NCBI GenBank assembly: GCA_038214295.1
Contig: JBBQSA010000047.1
Coordinates: 1 to 26,185 of the forward strand
Origin: SHZI01 sp038214295
Lineage (GTDB): Bacteria > Pseudomonadota > Gammaproteobacteria > Steroidobacterales > GCA-2729495
Length of the DNA stretch: 26,185 nucleotides
Reading direction: 5' to 3'
Shown one piece after another: positions 17,927-26,185 of this stretch; position 1 is the first letter of the stretch; every line of letters starts with the position of its first letter. The translations under genes and the position numbers were made by a program. A model generated the notes under the pieces. The model did no database searches. It was not told the origin of the DNA and saw only the letters and a program-made list of their open reading frames with translations.

Positions 17927-20497
17927 ATGCGCATGGACAAACTGACCAACCTGTTCCAGACGGCGCTCCAGGACGCCCAATCCCTGGCCGTGGGCCGCGA
18001 TCACCAGTTCATCGAGCCGGTGCACCTGATGTCCGCGCTGCTCGAGCAGCGGGGCCCCGGTGTCGGCGCGCTGCTCGGCAAGGCCGGCGCCAACCTTAAC
18101 CTGCTCCGGTCGAAGCTCGGCGAGGCCCTGGACCGGCTGCCCCAGGTGGAGGGCACTGGCGGCGACGTCCAGGTCTCCAATGACCTGACCCGCCTCCTGA
18201 ACCTCACCGACAAGCTCGCCCAGAAGCGCGGCGACCAGTACATCTCCAGCGAGCTCTTCGTGCTCGCCGCCTGCGACGACAAGGGCGTACTCGGCAAGGT
18301 CCTCAAGGACGGCGGCGTCGTGAAGGGCGCCCTCGACAAGGCCATCACCGACCTGCGCGGCGGCGAGAGCGTGGACGACCCCAACGCCGAGGAAACCCGC
18401 CAGGCCCTCGAGAAGTACACGGTGGACCTGACCGCCCGCGCCGAGCAGGGCAAGCTCGACCCCGTCATCGGCCGCGACGACGAGATCCGCCGCACGATCC
18501 AGGTGCTCCAGCGGCGCACCAAGAACAACCCCGTGCTCATCGGCGAGCCCGGCGTCGGCAAGACCGCCATCGTCGAGGGCCTTGCCCAGCGCATCGTCAA
18601 CGGCGAGGTGCCGGAGAGCCTCAAGAGCAAGCGCATCCTCGCGCTCGACATGGGCGCACTGATCGCCGGCACCAAGTACCGCGGCGACTTCGAGGAGCGC
18701 CTGAAAGGCGTTCTCAACGACCTCTCCAAGCAGGAAGGCCAGGTCATCCTCTTCATCGACGAGCTGCACACCATGGTCGGCGCCGGCAAGGCCGAGGGCG
18801 CCATGGATGCCGGCAACATGCTGAAGCCCGCGCTTGCCCGCGGCGAACTGCACTGCGTGGGCGCAACCACGCTGGACGAGTACCGCAAGTACATCGAGAA
18901 GGACGCGGCCCTCGAGCGCCGCTTCCAGAAGGTCCTGGTACTGGAGCCGCTCGTCGAGGACACCATCGCGATCCTTCGCGGCCTGAAGGAGCGCTACGAG
19001 GTCCATCACGGTGTGGACATCACCGATCCCGCCATCGTGGCCGCGGCGACGCTCTCCCACCGCTACATTACCGACCGGCAGCTGCCCGACAAGGCCATCG
19101 ACCTGATCGACGAGGCCGCCTCGCGCCTGCGCATGGAAATCGATTCCAAGCCCGAGGAGATGGACCGCCTCGACCGCCGGATCATCCAGCTGAAAATCGA
19201 GCAGGTGGCGCTGAAGAAGGAGTCCGACGAGGCCTCCAAGAAGCGCCTCAAGGACCTGGAAACCCAGCTCTCCGCGCTGGAGCTCGAGTACGCGGACCTC
19301 GACGAGGTGTGGAAGGCCGAGAAGGCCTCCGTGCAGGGCGAGGCCCACATCAAGGAGGAGCTGGAGCGCGCCCGCCTCGACCTGGAAGCCGCCCGTCGCG
19401 CATCGGATCTCGGCCGCATGTCGGAACTCCAGTACGGGAGGATCCCCGAGCTCGAGAAGAAGCTGGCGGCTGCCACCGACGCCGGCAAGGGCGAGACGCG
19501 CCTGCTCCGGAACAAGGTGACGGAGGAGGAGATCGCAGAGATCGTCTCCAAGTGGACGGGCATTCCCGTCAGCAAGATGCTGGAGGGCGAGAAGGACAAG
19601 CTGCTGCGCATGGAGGAGGAGCTGGGCAAGCGCGTGATCGGCCAGGCCGAGGCGCTGACCGCGGTGTCCGACGCGATCCGCCGCTCCCGTGCCGGGCTGT
19701 CGGACCCGAACCGGCCGAACGGCTCGTTCCTGTTCCTCGGGCCGACGGGCGTCGGCAAGACGGAGCTCACCAAGGCGCTGGCGGCCTTCCTCTTCGATAC
19801 CGAGGACGCGCTGATCCGCGTGGACATGTCCGAGTTCATGGAGAAGCACTCGGTGGCGCGGCTGATCGGCGCGCCGCCGGGCTACGTGGGCTACGAGGAG
19901 GGCGGTTACCTGACGGAGCTCGTCCGTCGCAAGCCGTACTCGGTGATCCTGCTCGACGAGGTCGAGAAGGCCCACCCGGACGTCTTCAACGTGCTGCTCC
20001 AGGTCCTCGATGACGGTCGTCTCACGGACGGCCAGGGCCGCACGGTGGACTTCAGGAACACGGTCATCGTGATGACCTCGAACCTGGGCTCCCAGCGCAT
20101 CCAGGGCATGACGGGCGAGGCGAACTATGCCGCCATGAAGGCTGCTGTGATGGAGGACGTGCGCGAGCACTTCCGGCCCGAGTTCATCAACCGTGTGGAC
20201 GACATCGTGGTCTTCCACCCGCTGTCCGCGGGCCAGATCCGGGACATCGTGAAGATCCAGCTGGGCTACCTTAAGGCCCGGCTGGCCGAGCGGGACATGA
20301 CGCTGAAGGTCAGCGAGGAGGCCCTCGACCTGCTCGCCGAGGCCGGCTTCGACCCGGTCTACGGCGCCCGGCCCCTGAAGCGGGCGATCCAGCAGCGGAT
20401 CGAGAACCCCCTGGCCCAGGAGATCCTGAGGGGCCACTTCGCCCCCGGCGCGGTGATCCAGGTGGCCGTAACCGCCGGCGCCCTCACCTTCACCTGA
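17927..20497 (+). CDS. clpB: ATP-dependent disaggregase ClpB
   Basis: ClpB is a hexameric AAA+ chaperone that works with DnaK to pull proteins out of aggregates. The 856-residue protein, near the usual 857, has an N domain (1-145, starting MRMDKLTNLFQTALQDAQSL) and AAA1 with Walker A GEPGVGKT (206-213) and ILFIDELH. The coiled-coil M domain (about 400-530) that separates ClpB from ClpA and ClpC is present, followed by AAA2 with Walker A GPTGVGKT (605-612) and VILLDEVEKAH. The frame is open 10 codons upstream, but ATG at 17927 gives the conserved N terminus and lies downstream of the predicted transcription start. The stop TGA shares its GA with a repeat arm. Confidence 0.98.
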   Translation: MRMDKLTNLFQTALQDAQSLAVGRDHQFIEPVHLMSALLEQRGPGVGALLGKAGANLNLLRSKLGEALDRLPQVEGTGGDVQVSNDLTRLLNLTDKLAQKRGDQYISSELFVLAACDDKGVLGKVLKDGGVVKGALDKAITDLRGGESVDDPNAEETRQALEKYTVDLTARAEQGKLDPVIGRDDEIRRTIQVLQRRTKNNPVLIGEPGVGKTAIVEGLAQRIVNGEVPESLKSKRILALDMGALIAGTKYRGDFEERLKGVLNDLSKQEGQVILFIDELHTMVGAGKAEGAMDAGNMLKPALARGELHCVGATTLDEYRKYIEKDAALERRFQKVLVLEPLVEDTIAILRGLKERYEVHHGVDITDPAIVAAATLSHRYITDRQLPDKAIDLIDEAASRLRMEIDSKPEEMDRLDRRIIQLKIEQVALKKESDEASKKRLKDLETQLSALELEYADLDEVWKAEKASVQGEAHIKEELERARLDLEAARRASDLGRMSELQYGRIPELEKKLAAATDAGKGETRLLRNKVTEEEIAEIVSKWTGIPVSKMLEGEKDKLLRMEEELGKRVIGQAEALTAVSDAIRRSRAGLSDPNRPNGSFLFLGPTGVGKTELTKALAAFLFDTEDALIRVDMSEFMEKHSVARLIGAPPGYVGYEEGGYLTELVRRKPYSVILLDEVEKAHPDVFNVLLQVLDDGRLTDGQGRTVDFRNTVIVMTSNLGSQRIQGMTGEANYAAMKAAVMEDVREHFRPEFINRVDDIVVFHPLSAGQIRDIVKIQLGYLKARLAERDMTLKVSEEALDLLAEAGFDPVYGARPLKRAIQQRIENPLAQEILRGHFAPGAVIQVAVTAGALTFT

Positions 20498-20540
20498 AAA
20501 GGTACCGGACACCGTTTTTGATTAGTTTCGTTAGTTGTTT
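20496..20540. repeat. Single arm of palindromic element, family 1, copy C
   Basis: The outer edge GAAAAGGTACCGGACACCG is followed by TTTTTGATTAGTTTCGTTAGTT, equivalent to one arm of copies A and B, but no complementary arm follows. Its first bases overlap the clpB stop. Downstream is GC-rich sequence with a 7-bp hairpin (20545-20551 with 20564-20570) and then the fmdB promoter region. It is either a half lost by deletion or a true single unit. Confidence 0.92.
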
Positions 20541-20586
20541 GGGGCGGCGCGGCGGCCCGTCCTCGCGCCGGGGACCGCGATTACGG

Positions 20587-20592
20587 TAGAAT
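20587..20592 (+). promoter_or_regulatory. Possible -10 box of fmdB-aspS
   Basis: TAGAAT matches the sigma-70 -10 hexamer at 5 of 6 positions and lies 25 nt before the fmdB start codon. The region 17 nt further up is GC-rich with no -35-like hexamer, so the call is tentative. Confidence 0.4.
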
Positions 20593-20617
20593 TCCCTGCT
20601 TAATCAGAGGTCAAGCC

Positions 20618-21007
20618 ATGCCGATTTTCGACTACCAGTGTGAGGCCTGCGGCCACACCTTTGACGTCCTCCAGAAGGTCGGTGAGGGCGCGCTGCGCAA
20701 GTGCCCCGAGTGCGGCAAGTTGAAGCTGAAGAAGCAGATGGCCGCCCCGAACTTCCACCTGAAGGGCAGCGGCTGGTACAAGACCGACTTCAAGGACAAT
20801 TCCGCCAAGAAGGACGGCGCGAAGGCGGCCTCCAAGTCTGGCGACAAATCGGATGACAAGTCCGGCGACAAGGCCGACGCCAAGGCCAGCGACAAGAGCG
20901 ATGGCGACAAGAAGGGCCACAACCTCGACAGCGGCTCCTCGCACAAACACGACCACAGCCAAGGCGGGCACAGTCACAGCCATGGCCCCGGTGGCCACAA
21001 GCACTAG
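20618..21007 (+). CDS. FmdB-family zinc ribbon protein with His-rich tail
   Basis: The N terminus MPIFDYQCEACGHTFDVLQK and the second pair KCPEC give a four-cysteine zinc ribbon (C8, C11, C29, C32) of the FmdB/CxxC_CxxC_SSSS family. That family was named from a regulator of formamidase, and its role is mostly unknown. The 129-residue protein continues with a low-complexity segment rich in Lys, Asp and Ser (about 65-107), largely built of repeated S/D/K units. It ends in a tail with ten histidines in the last 21 residues. AGAGG lies 7 nt before ATG. fmdB next to aspS is common in Pseudomonas and relatives. A metal-binding or ribosome-linked role would be speculation. Confidence 0.88.
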   Translation: MPIFDYQCEACGHTFDVLQKVGEGALRKCPECGKLKLKKQMAAPNFHLKGSGWYKTDFKDNSAKKDGAKAASKSGDKSDDKSGDKADAKASDKSDGDKKGHNLDSGSSHKHDHSQGGHSHSHGPGGHKH

Positions 21008-21032
21008 CGGCCGCGACCACTGAACGTACCCA

Positions 21033-21052
21033 GCGGCGCCCCCGGGCGCCGC
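21033..21052. terminator. GC-rich hairpin between fmdB and aspS
   Basis: A 9-bp perfect stem (21033-21041 with 21044-21052) encloses two bases. Only ATTT follows, 4 nt after the stem, so termination would be weak or partial. It lies 22 nt before the aspS start and could instead attenuate or process a shared fmdB-aspS mRNA. Confidence 0.4.
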
Positions 21053-21074
21053 GCTCATTTCGGACACACAGCGC

Positions 21075-22827
<1,753 letters not shown>

Positions 22828-22829
<2 letters not shown>

Positions 22830-22913
22830 ATGGGGACATCCCTCATTTCTGCGGCGCACAAGTGCCGGTGAGCCGGGCATCAAGCACTGCAGAAATTAGG
22901 CATGTCCCCAATT
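22828..22913. repeat. Palindromic element, family 2 (between aspS and hydrolase gene)
   Basis: Arms of 25 nt (22828-22852 and 22889-22913), complementary at 22 of 25 positions, enclose a 36-nt loop. The edge is AAATGGGGACAT, unlike family 1 except for the shared GGACA. The left edge forms part of the aspS TAA, and the right arm contains ATG 22902, the start codon of the next gene. Confidence 0.88.
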
Positions 22914-23576
22914 CCCCCTGAAACCGTCGTTGTCGTCCACGGCCTGTGGATGAACGGCGCCGAGGCCGGCTTGCTCCGGCACCGGCTGTCCGACGAGCAC
23001 GGCTACACCACCGTGCTTTTCCAGTACGGCACCTTCGACTCAGGATTTACCGCCAACGCGGACCGGCTGCGCGACGCGCTCGACCAGGTCGAGTCGCCGC
23101 GCGTGCACCTCGTCGGCCACAGCACCGGCGGCGTGATGGCCCTCGTCGCCCTGCAACGCCGGCCGCTGAAGAAGCCCGGCCGGGTCGTGTGCCTCGGGGC
23201 GCCGCTCCGGGGCAGCATGGCGGCGGAGAAGCTGTCGCAGCTTGGCGACCTCGGTGCAGCCATCCTTGGGCAAACGGGGCGCGAGGCGCTCGTGGGGCGC
23301 GTGCTCAGTGACGACTTCAAGCCCGATCGCGACGTGGGCTCGATCGCGGGGACCACCAGCGTGGGGGCGGGGATGATGCTCGGCATATTGCCGGAGCCGA
23401 ACGACGGCACCATCGCCGAGGTGGAGACGCGGATGCCCTGGCTCAAGGATCACCTGTCCTACCCGGTGACCCACACCGGTTTCCTCGTGTCGCCGGAGAT
23501 CGCGGCGCAGACGGCCTACTTCCTGCGCCATGGGCTGTTCAACCGCCAGTCCCCGGCCTACAAGAGCACCCTCTGA
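22902..23576 (+). CDS. Small alpha/beta hydrolase, lipase/esterase-like
   Basis: This 224-residue protein has an alpha/beta-hydrolase fold with oxyanion-hole segment VVVVHGLWMNG, nucleophile elbow GHSTGG (S74), and likely D168 (PNDGT) and H191 (VTHTG). It resembles short lipase- or EstA-like and DUF676-type hydrolases; the substrate cannot be told. There is no signal peptide, so it is probably cytoplasmic. The start ATG lies inside the right arm of the family 2 repeat, with only a weak TAGG close upstream. No ATG, GTG or TTG follows in frame until the Met in LWMNG, which is too late for the fold. The gene converges with mutS, with a family 1 palindrome between them. Confidence 0.82.
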   Translation: MSPIPPETVVVVHGLWMNGAEAGLLRHRLSDEHGYTTVLFQYGTFDSGFTANADRLRDALDQVESPRVHLVGHSTGGVMALVALQRRPLKKPGRVVCLGAPLRGSMAAEKLSQLGDLGAAILGQTGREALVGRVLSDDFKPDRDVGSIAGTTSVGAGMMLGILPEPNDGTIAEVETRMPWLKDHLSYPVTHTGFLVSPEIAAQTAYFLRHGLFNRQSPAYKSTL

Positions 23577-23667
23577 GAAAAGGTACCGGACACCGTTTTT
23601 GGTTAGTTATTTGCAGCGCGGCGAACAACTAACGAAACTAACCAAAAACGGTGTCCGGTACCTTTTC
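23577..23667. repeat. Palindromic element, family 1, copy D (between hydrolase gene and mutS)
   Basis: The left arm (23577-23608) pairs perfectly with 32 nt of the right arm; the right arm is the full 41-nt form (23627-23667), while the left has lost about 9 inner bases. The variable block is GTTTTTGGTTAG, again matched by the opposite arm. It begins right after the hydrolase TGA, and its last base is the complement of the final G of the mutS TAG, so it fills the gap between two convergent stops. The A-run and T-run at the edges suit a two-way terminator. Confidence 0.95.
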
Positions 23668-26185
23668 TAGACGAGCTTCTTGAGGGCGTAGAGGGTGTCC
23701 AGGGCCTGCTTCGGGGTCAGGGTGTCCGGGTCGAGGCGAGCAAGCAGCTCGTGGACCGGGTCCGGCTCTGTTGGCGGGCCGAGGGCCAGCTCCTGCTGGG
23801 GCGTGCGAGCCTCGCGCTGCGCAGCCGACTCGTTCTCCAGTTGCCGCAGGAACTGCCGCGCGCGCTGGATCACCGGCGCCGGGACACCCGCCAGCTGCGC
23901 CACCTGCAGTCCGTAGCTGCGACTCGCGGGCCCGTCCTTCACCGCGTGCAGGAACACGAGCCTGTCGCCGTGCTCCGTCGCGTCGAGGTGCACGTTCGCA
24001 CAAGCCTGCAGTTCCGAAGCCAGCGCCGTCAGCTCGAAATAGTGGGTCGCGAACAGCGTAAACGCGCGCACCTGCTCGCCGATGTGATGCGCCGCCGCCC
24101 ACGCCAGCGACAGCCCGTCGAAGGTGCTAGTGCCGCGGCCGATCTCGTCCATCAGCACCAGGCTCTGCGCCGTCGCGTTGTGCAGGATGTTGGCCGTCTC
24201 CGTCATCTCCACCATGAAGGTCGAGCGCCCGCCGGCCAGGTCATCCGCCGCGCCGATGCGCGTGAAGATCCGGTCCAGCGGGCCGAAGCTGGCGCTCTCC
24301 GCCGGCACGAAGGAGCCAATGTGCGCGAGCAGCGCGATCAGTGCCGCCTGCCGCATGTAGGTGGACTTGCCGCCCATGTTCGGCCCCGTGATTACCAGCA
24401 GCCGCCGCGTGTCGGACAGCTCCAGGTCGTTCGCCACGAAGGGCGCGTCCAGCAGCCGCTCGACCACCGGGTGCCGGCCGCCGAGTATCCGCAGGCCCGG
24501 TTCGTCGACGAGTTCCGGCCGGCAGTAGTTGAGTGCCCGCGAGCGCTCGGCCAGGTTCGCGAGCACGTCCAGCTCGGCGAGCGCCGCCGCCAGCTCGCGC
24601 AGCGCCGCGAGGCCATCGGCAAGCGTCGCGAGCAGCGCGGTGTAGAGTTCCTTCTCCCGGGCCAGCGAGCGGTCGCGGGCCGAGAGCACCTTGCCCTCGA
24701 AGTCCTTGAGCTCCGGCGTCACGTAGCGCTCGGCGCCCTTCAGCGTCTGTCGGCGCTGGTAATCCTCCGGCGCCTGGGCAGCCTGGCCCCGGGACAGCTC
24801 GATGTAGTAGCCGTGCACCCGGTTGTAGCCAACCTTCAGCGACGGCAGTCCGGTGCGGGCCCGCTCCCGCGCCTCCAGGTCGGTGAGGTAGCGGTCGGCG
24901 TTCTCGCTGATGTCGCGGAGCTCGTCGAGCGCGGCGTCGTAGCCTGGCGCAAGCACGCCGCCGTCCCGGATCAACTGCGGCGGCTGCTCGATGATCGCGC
25001 GGGTCAGCAGCTCGTGGGTTGAAGCGTGGTTGCCGAGGCGGGCGCGTAGCTCGGTGAGGAGCGGCGAGTCCAGCGCCGCGAGCTGCGTGTCGATTTCCGG
25101 TGCCAGGCCCGTGGCGGTGCGCAGCTGGGCGAGGTCGCGTGGCCGGGCCGAGCCGAGCGCGATGCGGGAGAGGATGCGCTCGAGGTCGCCGATGTCGGCG
25201 AGGAGCGTGCGCAGCGCGTCGTCCTGCGTGTCGCGCAGGCTGTCGAGGGCCTGGTAGCGGCGGCGGAGCAGCGCCTGGTCCCGCAGCGGCCGGTTCAGCC
25301 AGCGGCGCAGCAGGCGGCTGCCCATCGTGGTGGCGCACTGGTCGAGCACACCGGCGAGGCTCGCCTGCGGGTCGCCGCCGAGGCTCGCCTCCAGCTCCAG
25401 GTTGCGGCGGCTGGCCGCGTCCACCTGCAGCGCGTCCGAGTGGCGCTCGGCGCTGATGCTGCGGACGTGGGGGAGGGCGCCCTTCTGGGTGTCGCGCACG
25501 TACTGCAGGAGGCAGCCGGCGGCGCGGACGCCATCGCTGAGGTCGGCGACGCCGAAGCCCTCGAGGTCCTTCGTGCCGAACTGGGCGCTGAGCAGGCGCG
25601 TGGCAGTTTCTTCGTCGAAGTGCCAGGGCGGCATCAGGTGGCGGGCGACGCGGTCGTCGACGGCGGGCGCGTCGAGGCCGTCCTCCACGAGCAACTCGGC
25701 GACGCCGAGGCGGGCGAGTTCCGCCTGCAGGTCGGTGGCCGTGGCGATCCCGGTGAGGCAGAAGCGGCCGGCGGAGAGGTCGAGCCAGGCGAGGCCGTAG
25801 CCCTCGGTGCCCCGGCAGACGGCGGCGACCAGGTTGTCGCGCCGCGAGTCGAGCAGGGCGTCGTCAGTGAGAGTGCCCGGCGTGAGGACCCGGACCACCT
25901 TGCGCTCGACCGGCCCCTTGGAGGTGGCCGGGTCGCCGACCTGCTCGCAGAGGGCGACGGAGACGCCGGCCCGGACGAGCCGCGCGAGGTACTGCTCGGC
26001 CGCGTGGTACGGGACGCCCGCCATCGGGATGCTCTGGCCCGCGGACTTGCCTCGGGCGGTCAGGGTGATGTCGAGCAGCTTCGCCGCCTTGCGGGCGTCG
26101 TCGTAGAAGAGCTCGTAGAAGTCCCCCATCCGGTAGAAGAGCAGCAGCTCCGGGTGCTCCGCCTTGATGCGGAGGTACTGCTGCA
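23667..26185 (-). CDS. mutS: DNA mismatch repair protein MutS, 5' end missing
   Basis: MutS recognises mismatches and starts methyl-directed repair with MutL. The frame is open to the right edge, where QQYLRIKAEHPELLLFYRMGDFYELF is close to the usual N terminus, so perhaps a dozen residues are missing. The mismatch-binding Phe-x-Glu is present in GDFYE. Connector, lever and clamp domains follow (KVGYNRVHGYYIELSRGQA). The ATPase domain has Walker A TGPNMGGKST, Walker B LVLMDEIGRGTSTFDG and the ATHYFELT segment. The C-terminal tail ends DTLYALKKLV, as expected for a full-length MutS. The stop TAG shares its last base with a family 1 palindrome. Confidence 0.97.
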   Translation of the reverse strand, partial: QQYLRIKAEHPELLLFYRMGDFYELFYDDARKAAKLLDITLTARGKSAGQSIPMAGVPYHAAEQYLARLVRAGVSVALCEQVGDPATSKGPVERKVVRVLTPGTLTDDALLDSRRDNLVAAVCRGTEGYGLAWLDLSAGRFCLTGIATATDLQAELARLGVAELLVEDGLDAPAVDDRVARHLMPPWHFDEETATRLLSAQFGTKDLEGFGVADLSDGVRAAGCLLQYVRDTQKGALPHVRSISAERHSDALQVDAASRRNLELEASLGGDPQASLAGVLDQCATTMGSRLLRRWLNRPLRDQALLRRRYQALDSLRDTQDDALRTLLADIGDLERILSRIALGSARPRDLAQLRTATGLAPEIDTQLAALDSPLLTELRARLGNHASTHELLTRAIIEQPPQLIRDGGVLAPGYDAALDELRDISENADRYLTDLEARERARTGLPSLKVGYNRVHGYYIELSRGQAAQAPEDYQRRQTLKGAERYVTPELKDFEGKVLSARDRSLAREKELYTALLATLADGLAALRELAAALAELDVLANLAERSRALNYCRPELVDEPGLRILGGRHPVVERLLDAPFVANDLELSDTRRLLVITGPNMGGKSTYMRQAALIALLAHIGSFVPAESASFGPLDRIFTRIGAADDLAGGRSTFMVEMTETANILHNATAQSLVLMDEIGRGTSTFDGLSLAWAAAHHIGEQVRAFTLFATHYFELTALASELQACANVHLDATEHGDRLVFLHAVKDGPASRSYGLQVAQLAGVPAPVIQRARQFLRQLENESAAQREARTPQQELALGPPTEPDPVHELLARLDPDTLTPKQALDTLYALKKLV

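Noticed and set aside
17894..20512. An 872-codon minus-strand open frame opposite clpB
   Set aside because: Antisense shadow of clpB; no domain and biased composition. It arises because third positions of clpB codons are almost all G or C.

Overview
The window is a GC-rich stretch of bacterial chromosome. Gene content and order point to a gammaproteobacterium: secA-mutT, zapD-coaE-pilD-pilC-pilB-pilA-pilR-pilS, sucCD, divergent bamD and rluD-pgeF-clpB, fmdB-aspS, and mutS. All recognised genes are core genes. There is no phage, CRISPR array, transposase gene, rRNA or tRNA. I place it no lower than class.

Layout. 1-1633 (+): the 3' part of secA, then mutT, joined by a threefold 11-bp tandem repeat. 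1648-11260 (-): a type IV pilus block transcribed in the order pilS-pilR, pilA, pilB-pilC-pilD-coaE-zapD. pilA has a clear sigma-54 promoter, a probable IHF site, a cluster of palindromic sites further upstream that may bind PilR, and a strong intrinsic terminator. 11388-15054 (+): sucC-sucD-nadE, apparently one operon with 4-nt overlaps; nadE seems to start at CTG. 15153-15968 (-): bamD. 16021-20497 (+): rluD, pgeF and clpB, with a sigma-32 type heat-shock promoter in front of clpB. 20618-22829 (+): fmdB and aspS. 22902-23576 (+): a small alpha/beta hydrolase. 23667 to the end (-): mutS, lacking only a few N-terminal residues.

The unusual part is 15.0-23.7 kb. Five dispersed elements lie there: three complete long palindromes and one single arm of a family with outer edge GAAAAGGTACCGGACACCG, and one palindrome of a second family with edge TGGGGACAT. 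Every one touches a gene end. Their edges form part of the stop codons of nadE, clpB, aspS and mutS. One has replaced the 3' end of pgeF and encodes its last residues and stop. The second-family copy carries the start codon of the hydrolase gene. The two arms of each full first-family element match each other although the sequence differs between copies (covariation), there are no obvious target duplications, and two copies exactly fill the gap between convergent genes, where they would form two-way terminator-like hairpins. They look like REP/BIME-type elements, perhaps moved by a RAYT (Y1 family) transposase elsewhere in the genome. Their consistent placement at stop codons is the observation most worth following up.
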